Below, piece by piece: positions 45,272 to 54,352 of a stretch of DNA of 64,000 nucleotides. The notes below the pieces were generated by a model that saw nothing but the letters and a program-made list of their open reading frames with translations, had not been told where the DNA came from and ran no database searches. Positions within the stretch are counted from its first letter, which is position 1. Every line of letters begins with the position of its first letter. The stretch lies in assembly GCF_031426495.1 (NCBI RefSeq), contig NZ_JANPLK010000077.1, positions 124,001 to 188,000 of the forward strand, given 5' to 3'. Made by a program: the position numbers and the translations under genes. The stretch comes from Gemmatimonas sp. (lineage in GTDB: Bacteria > Gemmatimonadota > Gemmatimonadetes > Gemmatimonadales > Gemmatimonadaceae).

Positions 45272-46411
45272 GTGCCGCGACTATCAATTTCCCTCAGCCG
45301 TATTGGTCTGCCAGCGCTCGTGCTCGCGGCCTTGGCGATGATCGCGGCGTGCGGTGATCGTCGATCTAGCGCCGTCGACTCCACCACTGCGCTCGCGCCG
45401 AGTGGCACCCGCGTCGACTTGACCGGCGCCGGCGCCACCTTTCCGTATCCGCTTTACTCGCGCTGGTTCAACGAGTACGCCACCCTCACCAACGTCCGCA
45501 TCAACTATCAGTCGATCGGATCCGGCGGCGGCATTCGTCAGGTCGTCGCGCGCACCGTCGACTTCGGCGCCACCGATGTGCCAATGACGGATGCCGAACT
45601 TGCCAGCGCCGGCATGCCGGTGCTGCACATCCCGACCGTCATCGGCGCCGTCGCCATCACGTACAACCTGCCGGGATTGTCGCGGCCGCTCAACCTCAGC
45701 CCCGACGTCATCGCCGACATTTTCCTCGGCACGATCACGCGCTGGAGCGACGCACGCATCACCGCGCTAAATCCGAATGTCACGATGCCCGACACCGATA
45801 TCCTGGTCGTGCATCGCGCCGATGGCAGCGGGACGTCGTACATCTTCAGCGACTTCCTCACCACCGTGAGCCCTGCCTGGGCCGCCGGACCGGGCCGTGG
45901 CAAAGACGTGCGCTGGCCGGTCGGTATCGGCGGTAAGGGCAATGAGGGGGTGGCGGGCCAAGTGAAGCAGATGCCGGGTGCGGTCGGGTATCTCGAAGTC
46001 GTGTACGCACGACAGAATCGCCTGCCGGTCGTGCACGTGCGCAACGCGGCCGGCCGGTTCATCTCACCGATGCCCTTCGAGATCGCGTCGGCGGCCACCG
46101 CCGTGTTGGAGGCCGATCGCAAACTCTTCGCGTCCGACGCCAAGGGCGCACCAGACCTCCGCGTATCGCTCGTGAACGCGCCCGGAGCGCAGTCGTACCC
46201 GATCGCGTCATTCACCTGGATGCTGGTGGCACCAACGGCCATCGGCCCGCAGAAGAGCCGCCAGCTCGCGGCCTTCATCCGCTGGGCCCTGCTCGACAAT
46301 CCCGACGTGGCCAGCACGTTGGGCTATGTGCCGCTCCCGTCCGAAGCCGCCACCCGCATTGTGGATCGACTCGACGCCACGCTGGCAGCCGGACGGCCCG
46401 GGTCGCCGTGA
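45272..46411 (+). CDS. pstS: Phosphate ABC transporter substrate-binding lipoprotein PstS
   Basis: PstS captures phosphate outside the inner membrane. The 379-residue protein has a lipobox (LAMIAAC). Typical motifs follow: GAGATFPYPLYSRWF, YQSIGSGGGIRQV, DFGATDVPMTDAEL, VVHRADGSGTSYIFSDFL, and GVAGQVKQMPGAVGYLEVVYA, with Ser, Asp, Arg and Gly-Thr contacts for the anion. It starts with GTG one base after the preceding lipoprotein gene. The order pstS-pstC-pstA-pstB follows. A GTGAC-N6-GTTAC element overlaps its stop codon. Confidence 0.97.
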   Translation: MPRLSISLSRIGLPALVLAALAMIAACGDRRSSAVDSTTALAPSGTRVDLTGAGATFPYPLYSRWFNEYATLTNVRINYQSIGSGGGIRQVVARTVDFGATDVPMTDAELASAGMPVLHIPTVIGAVAITYNLPGLSRPLNLSPDVIADIFLGTITRWSDARITALNPNVTMPDTDILVVHRADGSGTSYIFSDFLTTVSPAWAAGPGRGKDVRWPVGIGGKGNEGVAGQVKQMPGAVGYLEVVYARQNRLPVVHVRNAAGRFISPMPFEIASAATAVLEADRKLFASDAKGAPDLRVSLVNAPGAQSYPIASFTWMLVAPTAIGPQKSRQLAAFIRWALLDNPDVASTLGYVPLPSEAATRIVDRLDATLAAGRPGSP

Positions 46412-46423
46412 CAGATCCGTTAC
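46408..46423 (+). promoter_or_regulatory. Candidate Pho box between pstS and pstC
   Basis: GTGAC (46408-46412, overlapping the pstS stop) and GTTAC (46419-46423) are spaced 11 bp, the same half-site pair found upstream of the DUF47-pit unit. It lies 45 bp before the pstC ATG, suggesting a secondary promoter for pstCAB-phoU-ppx. Confidence 0.45.
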
Positions 46424-46427
46424 ACGG

Positions 46428-46439
46428 GACCGCGCGGTC
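46428..46439. repeat. 12-bp perfect palindrome upstream of pstC
   Basis: GACCGCGCGGTC reads the same on both strands and lies next to the GTNAC pair between pstS and pstC. It may be a small hairpin or a binding site; nothing more can be said. Confidence 0.35.
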
Positions 46440-46467
46440 GCGAGGCGCGAAATCCTAGCTTCCGTCC

Positions 46468-47394
46468 ATGCAGTCCCCCCTCGGTGACCGGCTTTATCGC
46501 ACGATCACGACGGTGTGCGCCGCCGCGATCCCCTTCGTGCTCGTGCTGCTCACCGCCGTGGTTGTGCGCGCGGCATGGCCCGCCCTGGCACTCCATGCCG
46601 GCGATCTCGCCTTCGGCCGCACGTGGGATGTGCCGCATGAGCGATTTGGCGCCGTACCGGCCGTTGTCGGCACGCTGCTCTCCTCCCTGATCGCGTTGGC
46701 GATCGCGACGCCGCTCGCTCTCGGTGTAGCCATCTTCACCGTCGACATCGGCCCTCGTCGCCTGCACGAACCGGTCGCGTTTCTGGTCAATCTGCTCGCG
46801 GCGATACCGTCGGTGGTGTACGGTCTCTGGGGGGTGTTCGTACTGGTGCCCATGCTCCGCAACACGATCATGCCGGCGCTGCTGCCCTTCGGTGCCGTAA
46901 TGCCGCTGTTCCGCGGTCCGGCCTACGGCCCAAGTCTGCTCGCAGCCAGTCTCGTGCTCGCCATCATGATCCTGCCGTACATCGCCAGTGTGAGCCGAGA
47001 AGTGTTGCGAGCCGTGCCGCAGACGCAGCGTGAGGCCGCGCTGGCGTTGGGTGCCACCCGCTGGGAGGTGGTGCGCGATGCCGTCTTACCCGCAGCTCGC
47101 TCTGGCTTGATCGGCGGCGTCATGCTGGGCCTCGGCCGCGCCCTCGGCGAAACGCTCGCGGTCGCGATGGTGATTGGCAACCGGCACGCCATTCCCGACT
47201 CGTTGTTCGATCCCGCCTATACCATGGCGTCGCTCCTCGCCAATGAATTTGCCGAGGCCTCGAGCGATGCGCACCTGTCCGCCCTGATGGCCGTCGCGGC
47301 CTTGCTGCTGCTCATCACGCTGCTGGTGAATCTGCTGGCCCGTTGGCTCGTCCAGCGCGTGGCGACCGGGTTGCCCGGTTCACGGTGGACATGA
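46468..47394 (+). CDS. pstC: Phosphate ABC transporter permease PstC
   Basis: The 308-residue permease has six or more hydrophobic segments. The ABC-permease EAA loop is REAALALGATRWEVVRDAVLPAARSGLIGGVMLGLGRALGET. It forms the membrane channel together with PstA. Its TGA overlaps the pstA ATG as ATGA (47391-47394). A 56-bp gap separates it from pstS. Confidence 0.96.
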   Translation: MQSPLGDRLYRTITTVCAAAIPFVLVLLTAVVVRAAWPALALHAGDLAFGRTWDVPHERFGAVPAVVGTLLSSLIALAIATPLALGVAIFTVDIGPRRLHEPVAFLVNLLAAIPSVVYGLWGVFVLVPMLRNTIMPALLPFGAVMPLFRGPAYGPSLLAASLVLAIMILPYIASVSREVLRAVPQTQREAALALGATRWEVVRDAVLPAARSGLIGGVMLGLGRALGETLAVAMVIGNRHAIPDSLFDPAYTMASLLANEFAEASSDAHLSALMAVAALLLLITLLVNLLARWLVQRVATGLPGSRWT

Positions 47395-48272
47395 CAACGC
47401 GCGCGCGTCAGCGTCAACGCCGCGGCCAGGTCATGACCGTGCTCACGTGGATCGCCGCCGCCGTCGCCGTGATCCCGCTCGTACTTATCCTCGCGCAACT
47501 GCTGCTGAATGGGCTCCTTCAACTCACGCCTACGTTCTTCACGCAGATGCCGTCGCCACCGGGCGTCCGTGGCGGTGGTGTTGCGAACGCGATCATAGGA
47601 TCGATCATGCTCGTCGCCATTGCGATGTCGGTGGCCGTTCCGGTCGGTATCGGGGCGGGCTTGTATCTCGCCGAACACCGTCGCGGACGATTCGCGCTGG
47701 TCGTGCGATTGCTGGCCGATGTACTGAGTGGACTTCCATCCATCGTGCTCGGCATCTTTGCGTGGGAACTGATCGTCCGTCCATCCGGACATTTCTCGGC
47801 GTGGGCCGGCGGCATCGCCTTGGGGTTGCTTGTCCTGCCGCTCGTGACTATAGCCACCGAGGAGATGGTACGACTCGTGCCAGTCGCACTCACCGAAGCA
47901 GCCTTGGCGCTTGGCTTCTCGCGCTGGAGAACTGCGCTTGCCGTGGTACTGCGCACGGCGATGCCCGGTATCGTGACGGCCGTGCTGATCGCGATGTCGC
48001 GGGCGGCCGGCGAAACCGCTCCACTGCTCTTCACCGCGTTCGGCAACCCGTTCTGGTCCGTCGATCCGTCTCGGCCAATCGCCGCGCTGCCGCTACAGAT
48101 CTATTCCTACGCGCAGAGCCCCTACGACGAGTGGCGCGCACAAGCGTGGGCCGGCGCCTTGGTGTTGCTCATCCTCGTCACCATCATCAGCGTCGCGGGC
48201 CGCGCCGTCGTGGGCGCACGCGCCAAACTGTTGTCAGCGGTCACGCCGCGTGTGGGTCGCGTGGATGAGTGA
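47391..48272 (+). CDS. pstA: Phosphate ABC transporter permease PstA
   Basis: The 293-residue permease has about six hydrophobic segments and the EAA loop TEAALALGFSRWRTALAVVLRTAMPGIVTAVLIAMSRAAGET. I chose the ATG at 47391 because it overlaps the pstC stop as ATGA; an in-frame start at 47343 would overlap pstC by over 50 bp. Its stop overlaps the start of the first pstB gene by eight bases (48265-48272). Confidence 0.95.
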   Translation: MTTRARQRQRRGQVMTVLTWIAAAVAVIPLVLILAQLLLNGLLQLTPTFFTQMPSPPGVRGGGVANAIIGSIMLVAIAMSVAVPVGIGAGLYLAEHRRGRFALVVRLLADVLSGLPSIVLGIFAWELIVRPSGHFSAWAGGIALGLLVLPLVTIATEEMVRLVPVALTEAALALGFSRWRTALAVVLRTAMPGIVTAVLIAMSRAAGETAPLLFTAFGNPFWSVDPSRPIAALPLQIYSYAQSPYDEWRAQAWAGALVLLILVTIISVAGRAVVGARAKLLSAVTPRVGRVDE

Positions 48273-49053
48273 GCTGTCGCTCCCGGCCGTCGCCGCACCA
48301 CCGGTACATCTCCGCAACCTCTCGGCGGGCTTCGCCGATCGTGGCGTGCTGCGACAAATCACCGTCGATGCGCCGGCAGGCCGCGTGCTGGCCATCGTCG
48401 GTCCGTCCGGGTGCGGCAAGAGCACGGTGTTGCGATGCATCAATCGGCTGCACGAGCTCGACGAAGGCGCGTTCGTGAGTGGCGACGTGTCGATCGGCGC
48501 GTTCTCTGCTTATACACCAAACGCCGACGTGATCGCCCTGCGCCGTCGCGTGGGTATGGTTTTTCAGCGGCCCACTCCCTTTGTCACGCTCTCTGTGTTC
48601 GACAACGTGGCCTCGGGACTGCGCGCTCAACGTCGCGGGTTGCCGCAGAGCGAGTTGGAAGGACTGGTGGAAGTCGCGTTGCAGCGCGCGGGACTCTGGC
48701 GCGAGGTCGTCGACCGACTTTTCGGGTCGGCCATGGCATTGTCCGGCGGTCAACAGCAACGACTGTGCATTGCGCGCGCGCTGGCGGTGCAACCCGACGT
48801 GCTGCTGCTCGACGAGCCGACGGCGTCGCTCGATCCCATGGGCACCCAGCGTATCGAAGAGTTGCTGTACGATCTGCGCGATACCGTCACGGTCATCATG
48901 GTGACGCACAACATGCAGCAGGCGGCGCGCATCTCCGACGTCACAGCGTTTCTGCTCGATGGTCGGGTAGTGGAGTGTGCGCCGACCCGTCAGCTGTTCA
49001 CGACGCCGGCCGACGCGCGCACCGAAGCGTATATCACCGGCCGGTTTGGATGA
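48265..49053 (+). CDS. pstB: Phosphate ABC transporter ATP-binding protein, first copy
   Basis: The 262-residue protein has Walker A GPSGCGKST, the Q loop in VFQRPTPF, the signature LSGGQQQRLCIARAL, Walker B LLLDEPTASLDP, and the switch His in VTHNMQQAARISD. The start at 48265 fits the overlap with pstA; a further upstream GTG would add five residues. A second pstB-like gene begins in its stop codon (ATGA, 49050-49053). Confidence 0.95.
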   Translation: MSELSLPAVAAPPVHLRNLSAGFADRGVLRQITVDAPAGRVLAIVGPSGCGKSTVLRCINRLHELDEGAFVSGDVSIGAFSAYTPNADVIALRRRVGMVFQRPTPFVTLSVFDNVASGLRAQRRGLPQSELEGLVEVALQRAGLWREVVDRLFGSAMALSGGQQQRLCIARALAVQPDVLLLDEPTASLDPMGTQRIEELLYDLRDTVTVIMVTHNMQQAARISDVTAFLLDGRVVECAPTRQLFTTPADARTEAYITGRFG

Positions 49054-49826
49054 TCACCGACATCCACAGCCTTCCCGGTGCCGTGGTCCTCGAGCGCTTC
49101 TCCGCGTGGTTCGGCGCCGCGCCCGCGTTGCACAACGTCGACTTCGCGGTCCGTCCGCGGTCCGTCACCGCGCTCATCGGTCCGTCCGGGTCGGGCAAGA
49201 GCACGTTGTTGCGCGCCATCAACCGCCTCAACGATGAGCTGCCGGGCGCGCGTCATGCCGGACGACTCCTGCTCGACGGCGCCAATGTGTACGATCCTGC
49301 GGTCGACGTGAGTGAACTGCGCCAGCGCGTTGGCATGGTGTTTCAACGGTCGAATCCGTTTCCACGTTCGGTCTTTGACAATGTGGCCTACGGCCCGCGC
49401 CTCAACACCGGCGCGACCGGTCGCGCCCTCGACGACACCGTCGAAGACGCGCTGCGCCGCGCCGCGCTGTGGGACGAGGTCAAAGATCGACTGCACGACA
49501 ACGCCCTCACGCTGTCCGGCGGACAACAGCAGCGGCTGTGCATCGCACGAGCGCTCGCCAATCGGCCGGCACTCTTGCTGCTCGACGAACCGACCAGCGC
49601 GCTCGATCCACAGGCTACGCAGCGCATCGAAGAACTCCTGTACGACCTTCAGCAGGACCTCACCATCATCATCGTGACCCATAACCTGCATCAGGCCGCG
49701 CGCGTCTCCCGACGCACGGCGCTACTGGTGGACGGCGTGCTGGTGGAAGACGCCGCCACCGATCAGCTGTTCACGCGTCCGGCCGATTCACGCACCGAGG
49801 CGTTCATCACAGGGAGGTTCGGCTGA
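49050..49826 (+). CDS. pstB: Phosphate ABC transporter ATP-binding protein, second copy
   Basis: The 258-residue protein has the full ABC set: GPSGSGKST, VFQRSNPFPRS, LSGGQQQRLCIARAL, LLLDEPTSALDP and VTHNLHQAARVSR. The two copies clearly differ in sequence (Walker A SGSG versus SGCG, and different N-termini). They probably form a heterodimer or give alternative ATPases for PstCA. Its TGA overlaps the phoU ATG by one base. Confidence 0.95.
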   Translation: MITDIHSLPGAVVLERFSAWFGAAPALHNVDFAVRPRSVTALIGPSGSGKSTLLRAINRLNDELPGARHAGRLLLDGANVYDPAVDVSELRQRVGMVFQRSNPFPRSVFDNVAYGPRLNTGATGRALDDTVEDALRRAALWDEVKDRLHDNALTLSGGQQQRLCIARALANRPALLLLDEPTSALDPQATQRIEELLYDLQQDLTIIIVTHNLHQAARVSRRTALLVDGVLVEDAATDQLFTRPADSRTEAFITGRFG

Positions 49827-50539
49827 TGCGCAATGCCCCCGCCGGCTACCGACATTTCCACGACGAGCTCGCGCTACTGAAGCAGCGGCTGCTCGACATG
49901 TCCGAGCGTGCCGAATCGTTGGTCGCGCTGGCGATTGAAGCGCTGCTCGAGCGCGACCGCGACAAGGCGATCGCCGTCATCGAGGCCGACGAGGAACTCG
50001 ACCGACTCGAGGTGGAGGCGGAGAATCAGGCCATTGCCATGCTGGCTCTGCAGCAGCCGATGGCACGCGACCTCCGCTTTCTCATCGGGGCCATCAAGGT
50101 GTCCAGCGACCTCGAGCGCGTGGGCGATCACGCCGTGAATATCGCCCAGTGTGCGGTGCGCCTGGTCGATCAGCGCATGCCGGCGCCGGCGCTCCCTGCC
50201 CTCGCCGATATGGCTCGGCGGGCCCGCGCCATGCTCAGCGACGCGCTCGACGCGTTTATCCGCGGAGATGGCGCACTCGGCCGCGCCGTTGGCAAGGCGG
50301 ATGACGACGTCGACGCGCAACACGAAGGCATCTTCCGCGCGCTGCTCGCCGACATGATGCGAGACCCGCAAACCATCGCCCCATCGCTCGAACTCCTGTT
50401 GGTGAGCCGGAATCTGGAGCGGGTGGCCGATCTGGCCACCAACATCGGGGAAGACGCCGTGTATCTTGCCGAGGGGAAGCAGATCCGTCATCGGTTCGAC
50501 GAGGATGCCCCAACGCCCTCTTCCAGCGACTCGACATGA
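49826..50539 (+). CDS. phoU: Phosphate signalling regulator PhoU
   Basis: PhoU links Pst to PhoR and represses the Pho regulon when phosphate is plentiful. The 237-residue all-helical protein has two PhoU repeats; the first contains IEADEELDRLEVEAENQAI and RFLIGAIKVSSDLERVGDHAVNIA, the second DDDVDAQHEGIFRALLADMM and LVSRNLERVADLATNIGEDAVYL. It sits immediately after the second pstB, as is usual, and its TGA overlaps ppx as ATGA (50536-50539). Confidence 0.97.
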   Translation: MRNAPAGYRHFHDELALLKQRLLDMSERAESLVALAIEALLERDRDKAIAVIEADEELDRLEVEAENQAIAMLALQQPMARDLRFLIGAIKVSSDLERVGDHAVNIAQCAVRLVDQRMPAPALPALADMARRARAMLSDALDAFIRGDGALGRAVGKADDDVDAQHEGIFRALLADMMRDPQTIAPSLELLLVSRNLERVADLATNIGEDAVYLAEGKQIRHRFDEDAPTPSSSDST

Positions 50540-52131
50540 CGGCACCAAGCACGACCGCATCGACCGACATTCGCATCGCCGCGATCGACATCGGCTCCAA
50601 CTCGGTCCGGCAGATCGTGGCGGACGTGTCCCCCAGCGGGCAGATCCGCGTCGTGGACGAGATGAAGGCGATGCCGCGGCTGGGAGAGGGACTCGAGGCC
50701 ACCGGTTCGCTGTCGACGACCGCGATCGATGCCGCCGTGACCGCGGTGCAGCGCATGGTGACGTTGGCCGGCCAGCTTGGTGCGGCCCGCATCGAAATCG
50801 TGGCCACCAGCGCCGTGCGTGATGCCGCCAACGGCGCCGACTTCACCGGGCAGGTCGAAGCGCGCACCGGCCGAAGCGTCCGCATTCTGAGTGGCGAGGA
50901 AGAAGCCCTGCTCTGCTTTCGCAGCGCACTGGCGCACTTCGAGTTGGGAGCCGGCCGCACGGTGGTGATGGACATCGGGGGCGGCTCGCTGGAACTCGTG
51001 CTGGCGAAAGACGGACTCATCGAACGCGTGGCGTCGCTCCCGTTCGGCGCCGTCCGACTCACGGAACGCTTTCTTTCCCCCAAGGTGACACCGCGGCGCG
51101 TGCGCGCGCTGCGTGAGCATGTACGCGACGGCCTTCGCCGCTCGGTGCCGGTAAAGGATTGGCGAGGGGCCCAGGTGATCGGCTCGGGCGGTACGTTCAC
51201 GAACCTTGCCGGCATCGTGTTGTCGCGACAGCACGTCGCGGTGCGCTCACCGCACGGGACGCGCGTGACGCGAGTAGAACTGGAGCACGTGCTTGATTGG
51301 CTGCAGCGACTCGAGTCACATGAACGTGCGCATGTGCCGGGACTGAATCCGGCGCGGGCCGACATCATTGTAGCCGGACTCGCGGTCGCCGCCGAGGTCT
51401 TATCGCGCTTTGACCCGCGCGATTTGTTGGCGTCGGCGTACGGCATTCGCGAAGGCCTGCTGCTGGAGGCCGCCCGCGTAACGCCCGTCGTGGCTGATCC
51501 CGGAGTGGCTCGCGAACGTTCGGTGCGTGAGTTCGCCGAGCGCTGTCACTACGAAGAGCCGCACGCGCGTCAGGTGCAGGCGCTCTCGCTGCAGCTGTTC
51601 GACGCGCTCGCGCCGCGCCTCCAGCTGGGCGCCGACGATCGTCGGCTACTGGCCGACGCCGCGCTTCTGCATGACGTGGGCTACCACATCAACTACGAGA
51701 AGCACCACAAACATTCGTTTCATCTCATTTCGCATGCCGAACTCCTGGGCATGACGCCGGCCCAGCAGATCGTCGTCGCGCATGTGGCCCGCTACCATCG
51801 CGGCACGCCGCCGAGGACGAAGCACCGCGGTTTCGCGCAGCTCGACCGCGCGGCGCGAGAACGCGTCGTCAAGCTGGCCGCGCTACTGCGCTTCGCCGAT
51901 GGCATGGATCGCGGCCACGTCGCCGCCGTCGGCGCTCTTCGTGTGAAGTTGACGAACGAGGCGTTGCGGGTGAGTGTGGTGGAAGCCGAGGGCGCCACCA
52001 ACGTTCGCCTTGAGTGCTGGGGCGCGAGCCGCAAACGACAACTGCTCGAGGAAGTGTTGGGCCGACCGATCATTGTGGTGGCACCGGATGGCACCGAAAT
52101 CAGTGCCGACGATGACGGAGACGGCGAGTAG
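50536..52131 (+). CDS. ppx: Exopolyphosphatase / GppA-type phosphatase with HD domain
   Basis: The enzyme removes phosphate from polyphosphate chains, and some members act on pppGpp. The 531-residue product has the actin-like N-terminal domain (AIDIGSNSVRQIVADV, MDIGGGSLELVLAKDGLI, VIGSGGTFTNLAGIV) and a C-terminal HD-type domain (ALLHDVGYHINYEKHHKHS and HVARYHRG). It follows phoU with an ATGA overlap and is convergent with ppk, so polyphosphate degradation and synthesis genes face each other. A 7-bp stem (52131-52137 with 52144-52150) marks the end. Confidence 0.93.
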   Translation: MTAPSTTASTDIRIAAIDIGSNSVRQIVADVSPSGQIRVVDEMKAMPRLGEGLEATGSLSTTAIDAAVTAVQRMVTLAGQLGAARIEIVATSAVRDAANGADFTGQVEARTGRSVRILSGEEEALLCFRSALAHFELGAGRTVVMDIGGGSLELVLAKDGLIERVASLPFGAVRLTERFLSPKVTPRRVRALREHVRDGLRRSVPVKDWRGAQVIGSGGTFTNLAGIVLSRQHVAVRSPHGTRVTRVELEHVLDWLQRLESHERAHVPGLNPARADIIVAGLAVAAEVLSRFDPRDLLASAYGIREGLLLEAARVTPVVADPGVARERSVREFAERCHYEEPHARQVQALSLQLFDALAPRLQLGADDRRLLADAALLHDVGYHINYEKHHKHSFHLISHAELLGMTPAQQIVVAHVARYHRGTPPRTKHRGFAQLDRAARERVVKLAALLRFADGMDRGHVAAVGALRVKLTNEALRVSVVEAEGATNVRLECWGASRKRQLLEEVLGRPIIVVAPDGTEISADDDGDGE

Positions 52132-52150
52132 ACGCGCCGCCTCGCGCGTC
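52131..52150. terminator. Weak hairpin between the convergent ppx and ppk genes
   Basis: A 7-bp stem (GACGCGC with GCGCGTC) has a 6-base loop. There is no U tract. It may slow RNA polymerases from both sides. Confidence 0.35.
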
Positions 52151-52152
52151 GA

Positions 52153-54291
52153 TCAGTCCGACTCCGTCAAGTCCGACGCCTTTGTGCGCTTCCGCTTGGC
52201 CGCCGGCTTGCCCGCACCCTTGGTATCCGCCGCCCCCCACGGGTCGCGCATCAGGGTCGCATGCGTGGCGCGCACGTCGGCGCCATCCGGCACGCGACGA
52301 CGATACGTACCGTCGCCACCGAGCTCCCACGCCTGTCGGTTATCGGCCAGACACGTTTCGAGGACGAGATGCAATCGGCCGTGCCACGCTACGTCCTCGA
52401 TCGGGGTCATGGCTTCCACACGGCGATCGAAGTTGCGAGGCATCCAGTCGGCGGAGCCGATGTAGTATTCCGGATTCCCTCCGTTGGAGAAGAACGTGAT
52501 CCGCGAGTGCTCGAGAAAACGGCCGATAATACTGACCACGCGAATGCGATCGCTTACGCCACTGCGCTTCGGCAGCAGGCAGCAGATGCCACGCACGATC
52601 AGATCGATCTCCACCCCGGCTTGCGACGCGCGATACAACGCCGCAATGACTTCCGGATCGACCAGGGCATTCATCTTGGCGATGATGCGCCCGCCGCGCC
52701 CGGCCTTGGCATGCGCCGCTTCCCGCTCGATCAGTTCGAGCGTGCGCTTCCGCAGATTCGCCGGCGCCATGATGAGCCGGCGGTAGAACTTCTGCCGCGA
52801 GACACCGGTCAGTGAGTTGAACAGGTCGCTGGAATCGGCGCCGATCTGCGGATTGCAGGTGAAGAGGCCGATGTCGGTGTACAACCGCGCGGTCTTCGAG
52901 TTGTAGTTGCCGGTACTGACATGCACGTAGCGCCGGATGCCGTCGGTGTCTCGACGTACCACCAACACCGTCTTCGCGTGTGTCTTGAGCCCCGGCAGTC
53001 CGTAGGCCACGTGGATGCCGTAGCTTTCCATCGTGCGCGCGAACGTGATGTTGTTCTGCTCGTCGAAGCGCGCCTGCAGCTCGATGATCACCGCCACCTG
53101 CTTGCCTGCTTCGGCGGCCTCGGTGAGGGCCCGCACGATCGCGGTGTCGCCCGATGTACGGTACAACGTGAGCTTGATCGCGAGCACCTGCGGATCGCTC
53201 GACGCCGCTTCGAGGAATGCTTCCACCGACGAACTGAACGACTCGTACGGGTGATGCACCAGCACGTCACGCTCGCGGATCACTTCAAAGATGTTGCGGC
53301 CATCGCGGAACGGTGCCGGGACCACTGGCGTGTACGGCGCATCGCGCAGTTCGGGCACGTCGATGCTGGCGATCTGCATCAGATCACCGAGCTCCAGCAA
53401 GTCGTCGCGATCGTGCACATCGCGCGCACTGAGCGGCGCAACGAGCTGCGTCTCGCTTTCGCTGAGCTCTTCCAACAGCAACTGCCGCATGGACTGCGGC
53501 ATGTCCCGCTGCACTTCCAGGCGTACCACCTCACCGAACCGGCGCTGAAAGACCTGCTGCTCGATCGTTTCCAAGAGGTCTTCCGGCTGGTCGATCTGGC
53601 CGAGGTCGAGATCCGAGTAGCGCGTAATGCGGAAGGTGAACCAGCGCTTCACCTCCATGCCCGGGAACAGCGTACCCAGATGTTCGCCGATCACTTCTTC
53701 CAGCGGCACGAAGCAGTGCTCACCCGCGCGCTCGATCGGCACCCAACGCGGGAGCGACCGCGGCACTTTCACGCGCGCAAAATGCTCCTTCCCACTCTCC
53801 GGATCGCCGATATCCACCGCCAGGGAGAGCGACAGATTCGAGATGTACGGAAACGGATGACCAGGGTCCACGGCCAACGGTGTGAGGACCGGGAACACCT
53901 GCGATTCGAAATACGCATGCAGGCGTTCACGCTCGTCGTCATCGAGCGACGCCATCGGCACCAGCTTGATGCCCCTCTCGTCGAGCGCCGGCAACACGAG
54001 CGCGTGCAACGCGTGATGCCGACGCTGCAGCAACTCATGCACCCGCGTACGGATCGCCTCGAGCTGTTCCGGCGGCGACAACGGATCGGGCGGATACTGC
54101 GGCGCGCCCGACGTGACCTTTCGGCGCAGTCCCGCGACGCGCACCATGTAGAACTCGTCCAGGTTCGTACTGAAGATCGCCAGGAACTTGAGGCGCTCCA
54201 GCAACGGTACGCGCGCGTCGAGCGCTTCTTCGAGCACGCGCGCATTGAAGTCAAGCCAACTGAGCTCGCGATTCAGATACGGCAGCGACAA
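52153..54291 (-). CDS. ppk: Polyphosphate kinase 1
   Basis: PPK1 makes polyphosphate from ATP. The product is about 712 residues if the TTG at 54291 is used. It starts with LPYLNRELSWLDFNARVLEEA and has the catalytic region RRYVHVSTGNYNSKTARLYTD, with the His that becomes phosphorylated, and a second His region LEHSRITFFSNGGNPEYYIGSADWMPRN. The frame is open to 54441 but overlaps the pit gene; TTG at 54291 is the only usual start codon after the pit stop, so the exact start is uncertain. About 20 basic residues close the protein (AAKRKRTKAS). Confidence 0.95.
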   Translation of the reverse strand: MSLPYLNRELSWLDFNARVLEEALDARVPLLERLKFLAIFSTNLDEFYMVRVAGLRRKVTSGAPQYPPDPLSPPEQLEAIRTRVHELLQRRHHALHALVLPALDERGIKLVPMASLDDDERERLHAYFESQVFPVLTPLAVDPGHPFPYISNLSLSLAVDIGDPESGKEHFARVKVPRSLPRWVPIERAGEHCFVPLEEVIGEHLGTLFPGMEVKRWFTFRITRYSDLDLGQIDQPEDLLETIEQQVFQRRFGEVVRLEVQRDMPQSMRQLLLEELSESETQLVAPLSARDVHDRDDLLELGDLMQIASIDVPELRDAPYTPVVPAPFRDGRNIFEVIRERDVLVHHPYESFSSSVEAFLEAASSDPQVLAIKLTLYRTSGDTAIVRALTEAAEAGKQVAVIIELQARFDEQNNITFARTMESYGIHVAYGLPGLKTHAKTVLVVRRDTDGIRRYVHVSTGNYNSKTARLYTDIGLFTCNPQIGADSSDLFNSLTGVSRQKFYRRLIMAPANLRKRTLELIEREAAHAKAGRGGRIIAKMNALVDPEVIAALYRASQAGVEIDLIVRGICCLLPKRSGVSDRIRVVSIIGRFLEHSRITFFSNGGNPEYYIGSADWMPRNFDRRVEAMTPIEDVAWHGRLHLVLETCLADNRQAWELGGDGTYRRRVPDGADVRATHATLMRDPWGAADTKGAGKPAAKRKRTKASDLTESD

Positions 54292-54352
54292 AGCGGTCGA
54301 CGACGGGATAGCGGCGGTCCGGCGCGGCGTACCGCGGCGAACAGGTGGCGAA

